Part shown: piece by piece, positions 43,369-54,237 of the stretch
How the letters are laid out: each line of letters opens with the position of its first letter
Numbering within the stretch: the stretch's first letter is position 1
Assembly: GCF_041228105.1 (NCBI RefSeq)
Contig: NZ_CP166097.1
Location: 744,001 to 808,000, forward strand
Length of the DNA: 64,000 bases
From: Pectobacterium aroidearum
Lineage (GTDB): Bacteria; Pseudomonadota; Gammaproteobacteria; Enterobacterales; Enterobacteriaceae
Reading direction: 5' to 3'
The notes under the pieces: generated by a model
Databases searched by the model: none
Seen by the model: only the letters and a program-made list of their open reading frames with translations
Told to the model about the DNA's origin: nothing
Position numbers and translations under genes: made by a program

Positions 43369-43987
43369 TATTAGTCATCCTGTCGGCTGCGGAGGCGGCT
43401 AGCTCAAGGTAATGGCGGTGTAATTTCGCAACCTGTTGTGCCAGCTCGCTTGGGCATCGACTGTTATCAATAATATCATTGGCATAAGCCAGGCGCTGTT
43501 CTCGGGTAGCCTGTGCTGCCAGTATGTTTTCTGCTTGCTGTCGACTGATACCATCGCGGGCCAGCGTGCGTTCAAGCTGTGTGTCTCTGTCTACATCAAC
43601 GACCAGAATACGCTGCGCTCGCTGTTGTAAACTGTTCTCCACCAGTAGGGGGACGACCCATAGAATGTACGGTGCGGATGCAGCCTGAAACTGGGCCTGT
43701 GTTTCCTGATGGATCAACGGGTGGAGTAAATTATTCAGCCACTGTTTTTCCTCTGGCGAGGAAAAAATCCGTTGGCGTAGTGCAGTACGGTTCAATGAAC
43801 CATCGGTATTGAGTATAGCGTCGCCAAACCGGAGCCTGATGGCATCCAGCGCGGGTTTCCCAGGCTCGACTACCTGACGTGCGATGATATCCGCGTCAAC
43901 GATAGTGGCCCCTAATTTGGCAAATTCATCGGCTACGGTGCTTTTGCCGCTGCCGATACCGCCCGTTAAGGCTACGATGTATGTCAT
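43361..43987 (-). CDS. coaE: Dephospho-CoA kinase
   Basis: 208 aa. Final step of coenzyme A synthesis, phosphorylating dephospho-CoA. P-loop '[20 protein letters not shown]', adenylate-kinase-like lid region and '[20 protein letters not shown]'. First gene of coaE-zapD-yacG, with its promoter in the 417-bp gap before guaC. In E. coli the same trio lies between guaC and mutT. Confidence 0.96.
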   Translation of the reverse strand: MTYIVALTGGIGSGKSTVADEFAKLGATIVDADIIARQVVEPGKPALDAIRLRFGDAILNTDGSLNRTALRQRIFSSPEEKQWLNNLLHPLIHQETQAQFQAASAPYILWVVPLLVENSLQQRAQRILVVDVDRDTQLERTLARDGISRQQAENILAAQATREQRLAYANDIIDNSRCPSELAQQVAKLHRHYLELAASAADRMTNNE

Positions 43988-44224
43988 TGCACCCGTGTTG
44001 AAAAGTTAACATTGCTACTATTTTCAAGGAAGAGGAATACCTTCCCATTCCCCTGAAGTCAATCAGGCATAAACCGCAGTTTGCTTCACGCTATCACTTT
44101 GCTCGGTGATAGGTAAATTTCTCTGATTTTATCCCAAATAAAGTGAAAATCGCAGTCTTGCCGCAGGATTATTACTGCGTATGATAACGTCACTGGTAAA
44201 GGGCATTATTTTTTCAGAAATGAT
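43988..44224. other. coaE upstream region
   Basis: About 240 bp with no gene. AT-rich after 44100. It must hold the coaE promoter. No operator was identified; the ERIC element begins at its right end. Confidence 0.4.
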
Positions 44225-44350
44225 TATACCCGTCATACTTCAAGCTGCATGTGTGTTGACTTCCCTTACTTACCCCAGTCACTTACTTGAGTAAGTTCCT
44301 GGGGATTCGTGCGGTCGCCGCCTGCCTGCAACTCGAATTATTTAGGGTAT
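44225..44350. repeat. ERIC element (enterobacterial repetitive intergenic consensus)
   Basis: 126 bp bounded by inverted termini TATACCC (44225-44231) and GGGTAT (44345-44350). The interior has the ERIC core: 'CATACTTCAAGCTGCATGTG', 'CCCAGTCACTTACTTGAGTA' and 'CCTGGGGATTCGTGCG', and it folds on itself. ERIC length is usually 126-127 bp. It ends 54 bp before guaC, so it may be transcribed with the gene. Confidence 0.93.
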
Positions 44351-44404
44351 CGCCCAGTAACGATACTGAGCATTCCGCCGTCACTAACCAGGAACTCGAA
44401 CCTC

Positions 44405-45445
44405 ATGCGTATTGAAGAAGATTTAAAGTTAGGCTTTAAAGACGTTCTCATCCGGCCAAAGCGTTCGACGCTGAAAAGCCGCTCCGACGTTGAACTGGAA
44501 CGTCAATTCACCTTCCTCCATGCCGGCGGCAACTGGTCCGGTGTACCGATTATCGCGGCCAATATGGATACCGTGGGTACGTTTAGTATGGCGGAAGCTC
44601 TTGCCTCTTTTGATGTGCTGACGGCCGTCCATAAACACTACTCTGTCGAGCAATGGTCCCAGTTCGTGCAACGTGTACCAGCATCGGTACTGCGCCATGT
44701 CATGGTTTCGACTGGGACGTCTGACGCTGATTTCGTCAAGTTAAAGCAGATTCTTGCGCTGTCATCTGAGCTGAAATTTATCTGTATCGATGTGGCAAAT
44801 GGCTACTCTGAACACTTTGTGACTTTCCTGCAAAAAGCGCGTGAGGCCTGCCCAGACAAGGTTATCTGTGCTGGGAACGTCGTGACTGGCGAAATGGTGG
44901 AAGAACTGATCCTCTCCGGTGCGGACATCGTGAAAGTTGGTATTGGCCCCGGTTCTGTCTGTACGACACGGGTTAAAACGGGGGTTGGCTATCCTCAACT
45001 TTCCGCAGTGATTGAATGTGCCGATGCGGCACATGGCCTTGGTGGGCAAATCGTGAGCGACGGCGGTTGTGCCATGCCGGGTGATGTAGCGAAAGCCTTT
45101 GGTGGCGGAGCCGATTTTGTCATGTTGGGCGGTATGCTGGCAGGGCATGATGAATGTGAAGGAACCATCGTTGAAGAAAACGGTGAAAAGATGATGCTGT
45201 TCTACGGCATGAGTTCCGCATCTGCGATGGAGCGTCACGTCGGCGGTGTGGCGGAGTACCGTGCTGCAGAAGGAAAAACCGTGAAGCTGCCACTGCGCGG
45301 TCCGGTAGACAATACCGTCCGCGATATTCTTGGCGGCCTGCGTTCGGCCTGTACTTATGTCGGTGCATCCCGTTTGAAAGAGCTAACGAAGCGTACAACG
45401 TTTATCCGCGTGGCCGAGCAGGAAAACCGTATTTTTAACGGATAG
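44405..45445 (+). CDS. guaC: GMP reductase
   Basis: 346 aa from ATG 44405 (E. coli 347). The upstream frame to 44309 runs through the ERIC repeat and is not coding. Converts GMP to IMP with NADPH, returning guanine nucleotides to the pool. TIM barrel with '[20 protein letters not shown]', '[18 protein letters not shown]', catalytic Cys in '[20 protein letters not shown]', and '[17 protein letters not shown]'. Divergent from coaE and convergent with hofC; a hairpin CACGCCA/TGGCGTG after the stop may terminate it. Confidence 0.96.
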   Translation: MRIEEDLKLGFKDVLIRPKRSTLKSRSDVELERQFTFLHAGGNWSGVPIIAANMDTVGTFSMAEALASFDVLTAVHKHYSVEQWSQFVQRVPASVLRHVMVSTGTSDADFVKLKQILALSSELKFICIDVANGYSEHFVTFLQKAREACPDKVICAGNVVTGEMVEELILSGADIVKVGIGPGSVCTTRVKTGVGYPQLSAVIECADAAHGLGGQIVSDGGCAMPGDVAKAFGGGADFVMLGGMLAGHDECEGTIVEENGEKMMLFYGMSSASAMERHVGGVAEYRAAEGKTVKLPLRGPVDNTVRDILGGLRSACTYVGASRLKELTKRTTFIRVAEQENRIFNG

Positions 45446-45529
45446 TTGCTGTTGTTCCACGCCATCTTTCTGCCGCTAATGGTAGTAGGTGGCGTGTAGC
45501 TTTTTGTTTTTTATATGGTATTGGTCGGT

Positions 45530-46735
45530 TCAGGCTCCGGCCAATACATTTCCCAACTGGAAGATAGGCAAGTACATGCCAACCACCAGTGCTCCGACCA
45601 TCCCCCCGACGATCATCATCAGCAGCGGTTCCAGCGTTTGAGTCAGCATGTCAGCCTGCTGTTGTACCCGTCCTTCATGCCATTCCGCCAATTGTGTAAA
45701 GATCGCATCCAACGCCCCGGTTTCTTCTCCAACTCGAATCAACTGCGGGCAGGGTGCAGGGAACAGCGTGTCATGATGCTGTGTGGCATGGTAGAGCGAC
45801 GTGCCCTGATGTAGCTGTGCCTGTATCTGTTGAATCGCATTCTGATACAGCGGGTGGCGGATTGTCGCTGCGGCATCCAGCCCTTCAGGCAGCGTCAAAC
45901 CGGCCTGTTGTGTCATAGACAGAATAGTGAATATCTGGTTCAGCGACTTACCGCGTAGCAGGCTGGATACGATGGGAAGCTTCAATAGCCATTCCTGTTC
46001 TCTGGTTTTCCATAGGGGCTTTTTCTGCCTCAAACGGACGTATCCCACTATCAGACAACTAAGACACAGCAACCCAACGAAACCATCGTCAGCGATGACC
46101 TCTGCCAGAGAAATCAACTGCCGGGTAAACCACGGTAATGGTGTATCAAATGAGGAGTAGAGCGTCGCAAATTCGGGCAGAACCAGCGTCAACATCATCA
46201 TGCTGACCAACACCGCGATTGCCAAAACAAAGCAGGGGTAACGTAGTGCTTTGATGACTTTTTGTTGCAGTTTGGATTGCTTTTCTTGCTGCTGGGCGAG
46301 CTGTAGGCAGCATGTATCCAGCTTCCCGGTTAACTCGCCAACGGCAATGAGGGAATGATACAGAACGGGAAAGATATGCGGATATTCCTGTAATGCCTCA
46401 GAGAGCGAATTTCCCTGAGCAACGCGGGTACGAACATCCCGTAATACGCAGCGCCAACCGGGGCGCTCATGCTGTTCCGACACCAGTTTTAATGCTTCCA
46501 GCAGTGGTAACCCAGCGTGTAACAGGGCTGCAAGCTGCTTGATTAACTCGCCTAGCTGTTCACGTTTCCAATAACGAAGCGGCAAGTAATCGCCAGCTTT
46601 TACGATGAGCGGCTGGTAGCCCTGAGCAATCAGGCTGGCATAGGCATGCTGGCGTTGTGTACTAATGAGCTCTCCGTCGGCAAATTCGCCCTCGGACGTA
46701 ATAGCCTGCCAGTGATACAAACGTGCTAGTCTCAT
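45530..46735 (-). CDS. hofC: Type IV pilus assembly inner-membrane protein HofC (PilC-like)
   Basis: 401 aa, GspF/PilC family with two T2SSF domains. Repeated halves: 'LIKQLAALLHAGLPLLEALK' and 'IFTILSMTQQAGLTLPEGLD', each followed by membrane helices ('CFVLAIAVLVSMMMLTLVLP', 'EPLLMMIVGGMVGALVVGMY'). Forms the platform for pilus assembly. Overlaps hofB by 4 nt. Same order as E. coli ppdD-hofB-hofC, where the genes are usually silent; the rest of a pilus system is not in the window. Confidence 0.92.
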   Translation of the reverse strand: MRLARLYHWQAITSEGEFADGELISTQRQHAYASLIAQGYQPLIVKAGDYLPLRYWKREQLGELIKQLAALLHAGLPLLEALKLVSEQHERPGWRCVLRDVRTRVAQGNSLSEALQEYPHIFPVLYHSLIAVGELTGKLDTCCLQLAQQQEKQSKLQQKVIKALRYPCFVLAIAVLVSMMMLTLVLPEFATLYSSFDTPLPWFTRQLISLAEVIADDGFVGLLCLSCLIVGYVRLRQKKPLWKTREQEWLLKLPIVSSLLRGKSLNQIFTILSMTQQAGLTLPEGLDAAATIRHPLYQNAIQQIQAQLHQGTSLYHATQHHDTLFPAPCPQLIRVGEETGALDAIFTQLAEWHEGRVQQQADMLTQTLEPLLMMIVGGMVGALVVGMYLPIFQLGNVLAGA

Positions 46736-48204
46736 TGCGCCTCCTGATTCATAGCGTGTTCATCGCCCACAACACGATAGACTTCAGCGAGGGAGGTCAG
46801 GCCGTCGTTGACCAACTCGAGACCCGCAGCCAACAACGTTGGGAAACCTGAATGGCGAGACAGTACAGATAATTCCCCTGCGCTGGCATTGCCCGCTAGC
46901 GCTGCCTGAAAATCTGGCGTGATGGGAAGTAATTCATAGATCGCGACGCGGCCATAGTAGCCAGAGAAACAGTGGCTACAGCCGCGGGCTTGCCAATGGT
47001 GCAGTGGCCCTTGCCATATGTCGTTTGGCAGAGAAAGTAGTGATTCTCCCGGCGTTTTACAGTGTGGACATAACCGACGTACAAGGCGTTGTGCGATGAT
47101 GAGCTTTAGCGCCGCAGCTAGCAGATAGCCGGGGATGCCCAGGTGACTGAGTCGGGTTAGCGTTTCTACGGCAGAGTTGGTATGCAACGTGGACATGACC
47201 AAATGACCGGTTTGTGCGGCTTTGACCGCAATTTCTGCGGTTTCGGCATCGCGGATTTCTCCGATCATAATCACGTCGGGATCCTGACGTAGCAGCGCAC
47301 GTAACACTCGGCCAAATTCCAACTCGGCTTTAGGATTGATTGCCGTTTGGTTGATACCCTGCAAGGGGATCTCGACGGGATCTTCTACGCTACAGATATT
47401 GCGACTGCTATCGTTCAGCCAGCGTATCGCGCTGTAAAGCGTGACCGTTTTTCCACTGCCTGTCGGACCCGTAACTAACAGCATCCCCTGTGAGGCGCTC
47501 AGCACGTGAATCACCTGCTGTAATGCTTTTGCGGTAAGCCCAAGTTTATCTAGCACCAGCTCCTGCTGGTGCGTTTGCAAAATACGCAACACCACTTTTT
47601 CTCCCTGCTGTACAGGGAGCGTAGCGATACGTAACGAATAGGTTTGTTGATCCAGCATCAGGCTGAACTGGCCGTCTTGCGGCAATCGTCGTTCGGCGAT
47701 GTTTAACTTACCCATGATTTTCAGCCGCGCGGTAATACGGTTTGTCAGTTCGTGAGGCGGTGCGGATATTGCCTGTAACACGCCATCAATGCGTAGCCGT
47801 ACGCGATAGTTGTCCAGTAAGGGCTCAAAGTGAATATCCGAGGCGCGTCGCTGAACCGCGAGACGCAACGTTTGATGGATAAATTGTGCAACGGGGGAGT
47901 CGTCGTCATGCTCTTGTTGCCCGGTGCCGTTGTTATAAATGCTGGTATGGTAAGTCTCTGTGGGTTCGGCAACGGCATTCACGGGGTTAAGCTGCTGTTC
48001 CATTCTGGCCTGCGGCCATTGCTCCACCATAATGCGGCGATTGCTGGCAAAACGCAGCGCGGCAATCATCTCCGCCGAAGGGGAGGTTGTGACTGCAACC
48101 GACAGTGTTTGTTCATCGAGGTTAAGCAGTAATGCCTGATAACGTCGGCACAGCGTCTGTAGTTCGCTGAGCGTATGCTCGGAGGAGAAGGACGAGTCTG
48201 TCAT
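46732..48204 (-). CDS. hofB: Type IV pilus assembly ATPase HofB (PilB-like)
   Basis: 490 aa secretion ATPase of the GspE/PilB family. Walker A 'MLLVTGPTGSGKTVTLYSAI', Asp box 'NICSVEDPVEIPLQGINQTA', Walker B 'DPDVIMIGEIRDAETAEIAV', His box 'TGHLVMSTLHTNSAVETLTR', and a zinc tetracysteine: 'RRLCPHCKTPGE' and 'GCSHCFSGYYGR'. All catalytic motifs are intact. The N-terminal MshEN region is shortened. Two bases separate it from ppdD. Confidence 0.93.
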   Translation of the reverse strand: MTDSSFSSEHTLSELQTLCRRYQALLLNLDEQTLSVAVTTSPSAEMIAALRFASNRRIMVEQWPQARMEQQLNPVNAVAEPTETYHTSIYNNGTGQQEHDDDSPVAQFIHQTLRLAVQRRASDIHFEPLLDNYRVRLRIDGVLQAISAPPHELTNRITARLKIMGKLNIAERRLPQDGQFSLMLDQQTYSLRIATLPVQQGEKVVLRILQTHQQELVLDKLGLTAKALQQVIHVLSASQGMLLVTGPTGSGKTVTLYSAIRWLNDSSRNICSVEDPVEIPLQGINQTAINPKAELEFGRVLRALLRQDPDVIMIGEIRDAETAEIAVKAAQTGHLVMSTLHTNSAVETLTRLSHLGIPGYLLAAALKLIIAQRLVRRLCPHCKTPGESLLSLPNDIWQGPLHHWQARGCSHCFSGYYGRVAIYELLPITPDFQAALAGNASAGELSVLSRHSGFPTLLAAGLELVNDGLTSLAEVYRVVGDEHAMNQEAQ

Positions 48205-48206
48205 GA

Positions 48207-48653
48207 TTAACCTGCCGTGTTATCGAAACGGAAAACGTCCTGACAGGTGGCTTGCAGGCTTTCTGCGCCGTTATCTGTGGCACAGTTTTTCGTCCAGCGT
48301 GAGGCGCCGGTTTCGCTATCCCACGTTGGCGTCAGAATAACGCGTAGCCCTTGCAGAGTGGATTGTCCGGTCAGCGTAATTACTCCTTGGGCGACGCTAA
48401 CGGCACTGACATAGCGTGAAGATTTGCTGCCCGGAATCCCCTGATTTCCTGCGCTACAGGCGGTAAAAGCGGCATTTTCCAGCCCGCAGAGATCGACGGG
48501 TGTTTTATAAGACACCATGGTTTGCAGCATGTCCGTCAATGCCGCTTTTTGCAGATAGCCCTGATAGGCGGGAACGCCAATGGCGCTGAGGATGGCGACG
48601 ATCGCAATGACGATCATCAGTTCAATCAGTGTGAATCCTTGTTGTGTGGTCAT
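48207..48653 (-). CDS. ppdD: Prepilin peptidase-dependent major pilin PpdD
   Basis: 148 aa from ATG 48653, chosen because it gives a short prepilin leader: 'MTTQQG' then cleavage before 'FTLIELMIVIAIVAILSAIG' with Glu5 of the mature chain. A longer frame to 48701 would spoil this. Mature type IV pilin with Cys pairs ('DLCGLENAAFTACSAG', 'TKNCATDNGAESLQATCQDV') that probably form disulfides. First gene of ppdD-hofB-hofC. Whether pili are made cannot be judged from sequence. Confidence 0.92.
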   Translation of the reverse strand: MTTQQGFTLIELMIVIAIVAILSAIGVPAYQGYLQKAALTDMLQTMVSYKTPVDLCGLENAAFTACSAGNQGIPGSKSSRYVSAVSVAQGVITLTGQSTLQGLRVILTPTWDSETGASRWTKNCATDNGAESLQATCQDVFRFDNTAG

Positions 48654-48960
48654 GTTGATTTCCCTGTTGTGGCGCATAAATATGGTGGCGCATAAATACA
48701 TACGGACGGCTGGCAGAATAGAAAAGGGAATGAAAGCTGGCGAGCGGGGAAAATGAAAATAGGAAAGCGCTACGATATGTTTTTAGTCATTTGCAGAGGC
48801 GTGAAAAATTTTTGCGGACAGGTACGCATTATTCACATTATCAGGACAGAAAGTCCGGGCAGAGTAGGAAGGGCGTATTGGTACGGTGTGATGGGAAGAT
48901 GAGATAAATAAGCGAGAACGAGGTGCGAAAGGGCACCCCGTCGGAAGAAAAAGAGAACGC
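48654..48960. other. nadC-ppdD intergenic region
   Basis: 307 bp between minus-strand genes. It holds the ppdD promoter (not resolved). A short hairpin GGTGC (48922-48926)/GCACC (48933-48937) lies 24-39 bp past the nadC stop, but no proper T tract follows, so termination there is doubtful. Confidence 0.4.
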
Positions 48961-49899
<939 letters not shown>

Positions 49900-49996
49900 T
49901 CAGGACATCCAGAATGAATATTTATTAAAATTCAATGTTTTACTTTCATTTTCCTTTGCGGCGAACATCCGTGGTCGCCGTAAAGGGTATACGGCT

Positions 49997-50857
49997 TTAG
50001 AAGTTATAACCGACGACCAGGTAGTATCCCCAGCCGGTAGATTTCACTTCAAACGGACCTTTGCCGAAATTGAGTTCTGCGCCATCAGCCCATTGGCCGC
50101 CGTTGTGGAAATAACGTGCGACGAAAGAGTAGTGCCAGTGGTCGTAGCCCAGCGCCAGAATATGGCTGGAGGCAATAGAGTTGTTGGTACGGCTTGCATT
50201 TGATTTATCACGCAGCTCTGAACCAAAATCGAAATTGGTGAAGCTGATATACGAGACGTTGCCGCCCAGCAGAGAGCCCAGTGGGTAAGAGTATTTCACT
50301 TTTACGCGGTAGCCGTCCCACTCGTTTTCGTTCGCTGCGCCGTAGTTTTGCCATTGGTATTTGGCATAGCCGTTCACTGACAGAGACAGGTCGGTGCCGG
50401 TATCAATATCGGTGCCTAACCCCATGTACCAGGTGCTCTGGCGTGAACCGCTGTTGCGACCCTGATCGTAAATAACGTTATTGGCGATGTACCACTCTTT
50501 AAACGGACCAAAGCTGAGGTCAGTTCCCGTCAGTTTATCAATGGAGAAGCGTGGTTCGATCTCGACAAACAGAGGAGAGCCTTTGTCCCAAATACCGCGG
50601 CTAGCGGGATCGCCACCAAAAAACTTCGGCGCATCGGCGTAACCGTAGAAATCGAACCAGTCTTTACGTGCAAACGCTTCGTATTCCAGATAGGTCGTGC
50701 TGTTTAGTTGCGGTCCAAAACGCGTGTGGGCGCTGCCGACGACGTTAATACTCTGGTGCCACCAGTCGGAGAGGTATTCGGCTTTATTGCTGTCGGCAAG
50801 GGCAGGCATTGAGCATGACAGTGCGAGCAAGGCGCCTGCGGCGAAAGTTTTTTTCAT
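49997..50857 (-). CDS. tsx: Nucleoside-specific outer-membrane channel Tsx
   Basis: 286 aa from ATG 50857 (ATG 50869 also possible; the frame stays open to 51061 without homology). Signal peptide '[20 protein letters not shown]' with cleavage after 'ALA'. Beta-barrel porin with E. coli-like segments '[20 protein letters not shown]', '[20 protein letters not shown]', '[20 protein letters not shown]', '[14 protein letters not shown]', '[20 protein letters not shown]', and C-terminal '[14 protein letters not shown]' ending in Phe, the outer-membrane insertion signal. Passive uptake of nucleosides. Located between nadC and ampD, unlike E. coli. A strong CRP site lies upstream. Confidence 0.93.
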   Translation of the reverse strand: MKKTFAAGALLALSCSMPALADSNKAEYLSDWWHQSINVVGSAHTRFGPQLNSTTYLEYEAFARKDWFDFYGYADAPKFFGGDPASRGIWDKGSPLFVEIEPRFSIDKLTGTDLSFGPFKEWYIANNVIYDQGRNSGSRQSTWYMGLGTDIDTGTDLSLSVNGYAKYQWQNYGAANENEWDGYRVKVKYSYPLGSLLGGNVSYISFTNFDFGSELRDKSNASRTNNSIASSHILALGYDHWHYSFVARYFHNGGQWADGAELNFGKGPFEVKSTGWGYYLVVGYNF

Positions 50858-51209
50858 CTTAAGTACCATAGTGTTAGAGATGTCATTGACGTCGTGCGTA
50901 AGAGCGCGGAATAAGTTTTTGCAATATCTAAAAAAATCAGAAGATAATTTTGGTATGCATTTTAAGTAAAAATAGACGCAATGCACGAAAACGATTGCCT
51001 TTTGTTGCTCTATTACATTTGTAATGTGATTTTTGTCACATAATGAGGTTAGGGACTTCACATGAATAAAAAAGGCGGCGGAGAGTGATTACGGATAGGA
51101 AAGCGACGAGAACATCACAAAATGAACGGTAAAACCTATTGATATCCGGTTGGATAGATAGGATGGCGCGAAACATGGTATCTTGGATACAAGGACCTTC
51201 TGGTTACCC
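50858..51209. other. tsx-ampD divergent intergenic region
   Basis: About 350 bp. It contains the CRP site described separately and a partial palindrome ATTACA-TTT-GTAAT next to it. CytR and DeoR also control tsx in E. coli, but no site for them could be assigned. Confidence 0.45.
51025..51040 (-). promoter_or_regulatory. CRP-binding site upstream of tsx
   Basis: TGTGA-N6-TCACA, perfect core on both arms, with flanking T-rich/A-rich bases as in the consensus. It is about 170 bp from the chosen tsx start, so the promoter would be far upstream with a long leader. It could also serve ampD on the other strand, but that is less likely. Confidence 0.75.
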
Positions 51210-51263
51210 TTGTTTTTACACCTGACATTGTTTTTACTCCTGAAGGTGTTTTTACGCCTGATT
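51210..51263 (+). repeat. Three tandem 18-bp repeats upstream of ampD
   Basis: Units 51210-51227, 51228-51245 and 51246-51263 share (T/G)TGTTTTTAC(A/T/G)CCTGA. The period is exact. They end 35 bp before the ampD ATG, in the probable leader or promoter. Confidence 0.85.
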
Positions 51264-51298
51264 CAGCCGGCAAACGACACGATGCGAGGTTATCGCCG

Positions 51299-51871
51299 AT
51301 GCTTTTGGAAAATGGCTGGTTATCCGACATTACACACACGCCTTCACCGCATTATGATGGTCGCCCGAATAACGAGGTACCTTCCTTATTGGTGATCCAC
51401 AATATCAGTTTGCCGCCCGGTGAGTTTGGTGGACCCTATATTGATCAACTGTTTACAGCAACGCTGGATCCCACTGCGCATCCCTATTTTGCCGATATTT
51501 CCCATTTACGCGTTGCGGCACACTGCCTGATTCGCCGTGACGGGCAAATCACACAGTATGTGTCGTTCGATCAGCGTGCCTGGCATGCTGGTGTTTCGAT
51601 GTTTGAAGGCCGCGAACGCTGTAATGATTTCTCTATTGGGATTGAGCTGGAAGGGACGGATACGTTGCCTTTTACCATGGAGCAGTATCATTCGCTGGTG
51701 GCGATTACACGCCTATTAATGCAGGCTTACCCCATCACTTTATCGCGAATTACCGGGCACAGTGACATCGCGCCGGGCCGTAAAACCGATCCCGGCCCGG
51801 CATTTGACTGGGATGGCTATCATCGTCAGCTACAAGAAAATCGGACAGAGAACAAAGGGAGCCTAGATTAA
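51299..51871 (+). CDS. ampD: 1,6-anhydro-MurNAc-L-alanine amidase AmpD
   Basis: 190 aa cytoplasmic amidase in peptidoglycan recycling; it splits anhydro-muropeptides and so keeps AmpR/ampC induction low. Zinc ligands: His34 in '[20 protein letters not shown]', then His and Asp in '[20 protein letters not shown]', spaced ten residues as in E. coli (His154/Asp164). '[20 protein letters not shown]' also conserved. The start has weak purine content only. Its last base overlaps the ampE ATG, so the two are coupled. Confidence 0.95.
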   Translation: MLLENGWLSDITHTPSPHYDGRPNNEVPSLLVIHNISLPPGEFGGPYIDQLFTATLDPTAHPYFADISHLRVAAHCLIRRDGQITQYVSFDQRAWHAGVSMFEGRERCNDFSIGIELEGTDTLPFTMEQYHSLVAITRLLMQAYPITLSRITGHSDIAPGRKTDPGPAFDWDGYHRQLQENRTENKGSLD

Positions 51872-52725
51872 TGACGCTGTTTACACTGTTGTTTACGCTG
51901 GCCTGGGAGCGCTTGTTCAAACAGGGAGAGCACTGGCAGATCGATCATCGACTTGAGGTGGTGTTCCGGCACGTTCCATCTCCGTCTTTATTTCAAACGT
52001 TGTTCCTGACGCTATGCAGCATGGGCATCGTGGCTGGCCTGCTGTGGCTCACAAGCGGCATTCTGTTCGGCCTGATTTCTCTTCTGCTGTGGATTGTTAT
52101 CAGCCTGATGTGCATTGGCGCGGGTGAAATTCGTCAGCACTATCGGCGCTATTTGCAGGCGGCGCAACGCGGCGAGGCAGATGCCCGCCGGGAAATGGCG
52201 ACGGAGCTGGCGTTGATTCACGGGCTGCCCGTCGGCACGGGCGAAAGCGAGCAGTTGAAAGAACTGCAAAACGCGTTGCTGTGGATAAATTTCCGGTTTT
52301 ATTTAGCGCCGCTGTTCTGGTTCATCGCAGCCGGGCCATATGGGCCGATTGCGCTGATGGGATACGCATTTCTACGTGCCAGACAGACCTGGCTGGCGCG
52401 GCACAACACGCCGCTGGAACGTGCGCAGTCCGGCGTTGATAGCTTGCTGCATTGGCTTGACTGGATTCCCGCGCGTTTGGCCGGTGCGGCTTACGCACTA
52501 TTGGGTCATGGTGAAAAAGCGTTGCCAGCCTGGTTCGCGTCGCTAGGGGATTTCCGCAGTTCGCAATATTGGGTGTTAACGCAGTTGGCTCAATTTTCTC
52601 TGGCGCGTGAACCCCACATTGAGCCGGTAGAGACGCCCAAAGCTGCTGTGACGTTAGCGAAAAAGGTGACATTGGTGCTGGTAGTGGTGGTCGCACTTCT
52701 GACGATATACGGCGCGTTGGTCTGA
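51871..52725 (+). CDS. ampE: AmpE, inner-membrane regulatory protein
   Basis: 284 aa, several membrane helices ('[20 protein letters not shown]', '[20 protein letters not shown]', '[20 protein letters not shown]', and C-terminal '[20 protein letters not shown]'). E. coli AmpE is of similar length; CobD/CbiB-like family. Reported as an accessory in AmpD-linked sensing, with unproven activity. The conserved '[20 protein letters not shown]' start is seen. Overlaps ampD by one base. Confidence 0.9.
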   Translation: MTLFTLLFTLAWERLFKQGEHWQIDHRLEVVFRHVPSPSLFQTLFLTLCSMGIVAGLLWLTSGILFGLISLLLWIVISLMCIGAGEIRQHYRRYLQAAQRGEADARREMATELALIHGLPVGTGESEQLKELQNALLWINFRFYLAPLFWFIAAGPYGPIALMGYAFLRARQTWLARHNTPLERAQSGVDSLLHWLDWIPARLAGAAYALLGHGEKALPAWFASLGDFRSSQYWVLTQLAQFSLAREPHIEPVETPKAAVTLAKKVTLVLVVVVALLTIYGALV

Positions 52726-52744
52726 TGTTTGTTGTGGGTTGGTA

Positions 52745-52774
52745 GGAAAAATAATGGCCGACAGCGTCGGCCAT
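52745..52774 (-). terminator. aroP terminator, shared with ampDE
   Basis: Perfect 9-bp stem ATGGCCGAC (52754-52762)/GTCGGCCAT (52766-52774). Reading leftwards it is followed by TATTTTTCC. It lies 31 bp after the aroP stop. Confidence 0.82.
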
Positions 52775-52804
52775 GGAAAAGGATACGGTGAATGTGGGAA
52801 CGGT

Positions 52805-54163
52805 TTAGTTCACCTGATTTTTCTTTTTGATGAAGTAGCCTACACCCAGAATAATCAGCCAGACCGGAATCAGCATGACGGAAATCTGAATGCCCGGTGT
52901 CAGGAACATGATGACGAGTATACCGGCCAGGAACAGCAGGCAGATGTAGTTACCCAGCGGATAAAACAGCGCCTTAAACTTGGTCACGGTGCCTTCTTTG
53001 TCCTTTTGCGCGCGGAACTTCAGGTGCGCCAGACTGATCATCGCCCAGTTAATCACAAGCGCGGACACGACCAGCGCCATCAGCAGCTCGAAGGCTTTAC
53101 CGGGAATGAGGTAGTTGATCAGTACGCACAGCGCTGTCGCCAACGCGGAGATACCGATAGCGACAACCGGCACGCCACGGCGATCGACGGTTTGCAGTAC
53201 TTTCGGTCCATTACCCTGTTTCGCCAGACCGAACAGCATGCGACTGTTACAGTACACACAGCTGTTGTAAACGGACAGCGCGGCGGTCAGTACCACGATG
53301 TTCAGCACCGTTGCTACGACGTTACTGTTCAGTTCATGGAAGATCATGACAAACGGGCTACCGCCTTCCACAACCTTGCCCCATGGGTAAAGTGACAGCA
53401 GGATAGCGAGTGAACCGATGTAGAAAATCAGGATGCGGTAGATAACCTGATTGGTCGCGCGTGGAATGCTTTTCTCTGGGTCATCCGCTTCTGCTGCGGT
53501 AATCCCCACCAGTTCCAGCCCGCCAAATGAGAACATGATAACGGCCATCGCCATCACCAGGCCGAGCACGCCGTTCGGGAAGAACCCGCCCTGGGCCCAC
53601 AGGTTGGTTACGGTGGCTTCCGGCCCGCCCGTACCGCTGAGCAGCAGCCAGCCGCCGAAGACGATCATGCCAATAATCGCGGCGACTTTGATGATGGCAA
53701 ACCAGAACTCCATCTCACCGTAGACTTTGACGTTTGCCAGATTGATGGCGTTAATCAACAGGAAGAATACGGCAGCAGATACCCACGTTGGGATGTCTGG
53801 CCACCAGTACTGGACGTAAATCCCCACGGCGCTGAGCTCGGCCATGGCGACAAGAACATACAGTACCCAGTAGTTCCATCCCGATGCAAAGCCCGCGAAA
53901 TCGCCCCAGTATTTATAAGCAAAGTGGCTGAACGATCCGGCTACCGGTTCTTCAACCACCATTTCGCCTAACTGGCGCATAATGAGAAATGCGATCAGGC
54001 CGCCAATCGCATAGCCTAGCAGGACCGATGGTCCGGCCATTTTGATCGTTTGCGCAATACCAAGAAAGAGGCCAGTACCTACCGCGCCACCCAAGGCAAT
54101 CAACTGAATATGACGGTTTTTCAAACCACGCTTTAGCGTGCCGTCCGTTTGTTGATTATCCAT
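52805..54163 (-). CDS. aroP: Aromatic amino-acid permease AroP
   Basis: 452 aa from ATG 54163 ('MDNQQTDGTLKRGLKNRHIQ'); ORF to 54214 has no support. APC-superfamily symporter for Phe, Tyr and Trp with twelve membrane helices. Conserved: 'LIALGGAVGTGLFLGIAQTI', 'EEPVAGSFSHFAYKYWGDFA', 'GLELVGITAAEADDPEKSIP', 'ALSVYNSCVYCNSRMLFGLA'. Close to both AroP and PheP; the Cys-containing 'NSCVYCNSRMLFGL' and position before pdhR favour AroP. E. coli AroP is 457 aa. TyrR repression is likely. Confidence 0.88.
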   Translation of the reverse strand: MDNQQTDGTLKRGLKNRHIQLIALGGAVGTGLFLGIAQTIKMAGPSVLLGYAIGGLIAFLIMRQLGEMVVEEPVAGSFSHFAYKYWGDFAGFASGWNYWVLYVLVAMAELSAVGIYVQYWWPDIPTWVSAAVFFLLINAINLANVKVYGEMEFWFAIIKVAAIIGMIVFGGWLLLSGTGGPEATVTNLWAQGGFFPNGVLGLVMAMAVIMFSFGGLELVGITAAEADDPEKSIPRATNQVIYRILIFYIGSLAILLSLYPWGKVVEGGSPFVMIFHELNSNVVATVLNIVVLTAALSVYNSCVYCNSRMLFGLAKQGNGPKVLQTVDRRGVPVVAIGISALATALCVLINYLIPGKAFELLMALVVSALVINWAMISLAHLKFRAQKDKEGTVTKFKALFYPLGNYICLLFLAGILVIMFLTPGIQISVMLIPVWLIILGVGYFIKKKNQVN

Positions 54164-54237
54164 CCAATTTAACCCTCTGCCAGTGCAAGTAAAAAACACG
54201 GTGTGAACGAACACGCGTATTAGTGACTGTACGTTTG

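Noticed and set aside
44309..44404. N-terminal extension of guaC through the ERIC repeat
   Set aside because: E. coli GuaC begins at the equivalent of ATG 44405; the extension translates the repeat.
51136..51339. 67-codon minus-strand frame with SGVKT repeats before ampD
   Set aside because: The peptide repeat is only the translation of the 18-bp DNA repeats; no ribosome site, and it overlaps the ampD start.
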